The notes under the pieces: generated by a model
What the model saw: only the letters and a program-made list of their open reading frames with translations
Told to the model about the DNA's origin: nothing
The model's database searches: none
In this document: positions 60,119-61,486 of the stretch, piece by piece
Layout of the letters: every line of letters starts with the position of its first letter
Numbering within the stretch: position 1 is the first letter of the stretch
Source of the DNA: DASRHK01 sp035650495
GTDB lineage: Bacteria > Pseudomonadota > Gammaproteobacteria > Nevskiales > Nevskiaceae
Length of the DNA stretch: 61,486 nucleotides
Assembly: GCA_035650495.1 (NCBI GenBank)
Contig: DASRHK010000036.1
Location: 1-61,486 of the forward strand
Direction of reading: 5' to 3'
Position numbers and translations under genes: made by a program

Positions 60119-61486
60119 CTAGAACAAATCCGCTTTATTGTTCTTGGGCGGTGGCGCGGCCGGATCGCGCGATGCGATCCAGTCGCCGGTGATCATCTGC
60201 TCGTACGACATGCCCGGTCCGACCATCGGATAGACCGACGCCATCGGATCGATCACCACTTCGAGGAACGCGGGGCCCTTGAAGTCGATGAACTCCTTGA
60301 TCACCTTCGCGAGGTCCGCTTTCTTGTCGAGCCGTCGCGCAAATTTGTAGCCATCGGCCTCGGCGGCTTTGACGAAGTCCTTGCGATGAAGCGACTTGTC
60401 GGAGCCCGCATAGCGCGAGTCGAAGAACAGTCGCTGCCATTGCTTCACCATGCCGTCGCCGAAATTGTTCAGCACGACGATCTTCACCGGCAGGTTGTAG
60501 GTGGTGACCGTCTCGAGCTCGCCGAGATTCATGCGGATCGAGGCGTCGCCGTCGATGTCGATCACCGTTTTCTTCGGGCACGCGAACTGCGCGCCGATCG
60601 CCGCCGGCAGGCCGAAGCCCATCGTGCCCATCGAGCCCGACGTCAGCCACAGGCGCGGCTGCTTGAAATCGAAGTACTGCGCAGCCCACATCTGATGCTG
60701 GCCGACGCCGGTGGCGACGATCGCCTCGCCCCTGGTGATCTTGTTGATCTCCTCGATCACCGCGTGCGGCTGGATCGCGTCGCCGCCGCGCTCGTAGTTC
60801 AGCGCGAACTTCTTCTTCAGATCGGCGATGTGCTGATGCCACTCGGCGAGATCGAGCTTCACGTTGCGACGCGCGCCGAGCTCGCGCAGCGCGTGGAGCG
60901 CCTGATTGAGCTCGCCGACGTGCGACCAGTGCACGCGCTTGACCTTGTTGATCTCCGAAGGATCGACGTCGAGATGCGCGATCCACTTCGCGCCGCGCGC
61001 GAACTTGCCGGGAACGCCGGCCACGCGATCGTCGAAGCGCGCGCCGATCGCGATCAGGAAATCGCAATCGTCGGTCGCGTAATTCGCGAACGCCGTGCCG
61101 TGCATGCCGAGCATGTGCAGCGAGCGCGGAGCCGTCGTGTCGTAGGCGCCGATGCCCATCAACGTCGTCGTGACCGGGATGCCGAACGCGTCGGCGAACG
61201 CGCGCACCGCGTCGGACGCATGACCGTTGATCACGCCGCCACCGGCGTAGATGAGCGGACGCTTCGACTGCGACAGCATCTCGAAGAACTTAGCGGCCTC
61301 GGCGTCGCCCAGGCGGTTGTCGTAGACCTGCTTCAGGCGCGCGCGATAGCCGGGGATCGGCAACGAGCCTTCGCCCCTGAACGCGCCGCTCCAGTTCTGC
61401 ACGTCCTTCGGGATGTCGACTACGACAGGTCCGGGTCGGCCGGTGCGCGCGATCTCGAACGCGGCGCGCACGGTCGACTCGAGCTT
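60119..61486 (-). CDS. ilvB: Acetolactate synthase large subunit (partial, C-terminal 455 residues)
   Basis: The open frame continues past the window edge, so the N-terminal part is missing. Visible are the central FAD-associated domain (LIYAGGGVINGHASDAV, IAIGARFDDRVAG) and the ThDP domain (VATGVGQHQMWAAQYF, LTSGSMGTMGFGLPAAIGAQ, DIDGDASIRMNLGELETV, NNFGDGMVKQWQ). It condenses pyruvate to acetolactate (or with 2-ketobutyrate) in branched-chain amino acid synthesis; the reading is anabolic AHAS type. The gene is followed not by a small-subunit gene but by the convergent peptidase, so the regulatory subunit must be encoded elsewhere. Confidence 0.94.
   Translation of the reverse strand, partial: KLESTVRAAFEIARTGRPGPVVVDIPKDVQNWSGAFRGEGSLPIPGYRARLKQVYDNRLGDAEAAKFFEMLSQSKRPLIYAGGGVINGHASDAVRAFADAFGIPVTTTLMGIGAYDTTAPRSLHMLGMHGTAFANYATDDCDFLIAIGARFDDRVAGVPGKFARGAKWIAHLDVDPSEINKVKRVHWSHVGELNQALHALRELGARRNVKLDLAEWHQHIADLKKKFALNYERGGDAIQPHAVIEEINKITRGEAIVATGVGQHQMWAAQYFDFKQPRLWLTSGSMGTMGFGLPAAIGAQFACPKKTVIDIDGDASIRMNLGELETVTTYNLPVKIVVLNNFGDGMVKQWQRLFFDSRYAGSDKSLHRKDFVKAAEADGYKFARRLDKKADLAKVIKEFIDFKGPAFLEVVIDPMASVYPMVGPGMSYEQMITGDWIASRDPAAPPPKNNKADLF

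Overview
The window is high-GC and carries gene orders typical of Gammaproteobacteria: rplY-pth-ychF, hup-tRNA-Val-tRNA-Asp-ppiD, and gloB-methyltransferase-rnhA-dnaQ. Large TonB-dependent receptors, a Baeyer-Villiger monooxygenase and many CoA-linked catabolic genes suggest an environmental lineage such as the Steroidobacterales/Nevskiales/Xanthomonadales group. That placement is an inference from gene content; no 16S gene is present.

Region 1 (1-3.3 kb) is a recombinase module: the tail of an unidentified gene, a tyrosine recombinase, a possible small ORF, an excisionase-like DNA-binding protein and a phage-type tyrosine integrase.

Region 2 (3.4-26.3 kb) is a catabolic island ending at a tRNA-Met gene. 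Next to the tRNA 3' end lies a frameshifted relic of an integrase C-terminus, homologous in the same orientation to the end of the intact integrase at 2067-3326. The cargo is bracketed by these two copies, as expected for tandem elements at one tRNA site. The cargo encodes an outer-membrane receptor, a GPH-type symporter, two type-B carboxylesterases, an SGNH esterase, a GH78 alpha-L-rhamnosidase-like enzyme, a GH172 (formerly DUF2961) enzyme, a GH43/GH32-like five-bladed propeller enzyme, a FucI-like isomerase, an FGGY pentulose kinase, an acyl-CoA ligase, an MFE-2-type and another SDR, and an SCPx-type thiolase. None of the glycosidases or esterases has a visible signal peptide, so a small acylated glycoside is probably imported whole and dismantled inside the cell. 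One arm would release sugars, with D-arabinose -> D-ribulose -> D-ribulose-5-phosphate the only isomerase/kinase route needing no further enzyme. The other arm would activate and shorten an acyl or aglycone part.

Two regulators divide the island. A LacI-family protein heads the isomerase/kinase/glycosidase operon and has a CG-centred operator overlapping a good sigma70 promoter. A Crp-fold protein lacks the cAMP-binding signature and has an altered recognition helix. Every other transcription unit carries a 16-bp palindrome close to TGTCACCTAGGTGACA, and each palindrome has a -10-like hexamer exactly where a class II Crp activator would place it, so four of the five messages would be leaderless or nearly so.

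Region 3 (26.3-36.9 kb) is mostly core: ychF, pth, rplY, a second TonB-dependent receptor, an HU gene with a near-consensus promoter, tRNA-Val and tRNA-Asp, ppiD, a dicarboxylate symporter and fabI. Region 4 (37-46 kb) is an eight-gene operon (three TPR proteins, a small exported protein, ExbB/TolQ, two ExbD, an AgmX/TonB-like protein) resembling the conserved Glt/Agl envelope machine known from myxobacterial gliding. Region 5 (46-51.8 kb) holds gloB, a methyltransferase, rnhA, dnaQ, a long-hairpin element, ugd, an ArsR-methyltransferase fusion and a histone-H1-like protein. Region 6 (51.9-61.5 kb) has fadBA, an HSL-type hydrolase/Baeyer-Villiger monooxygenase/enoyl-CoA hydratase operon, an exported M28 peptidase and the 3' part of an acetolactate synthase gene.
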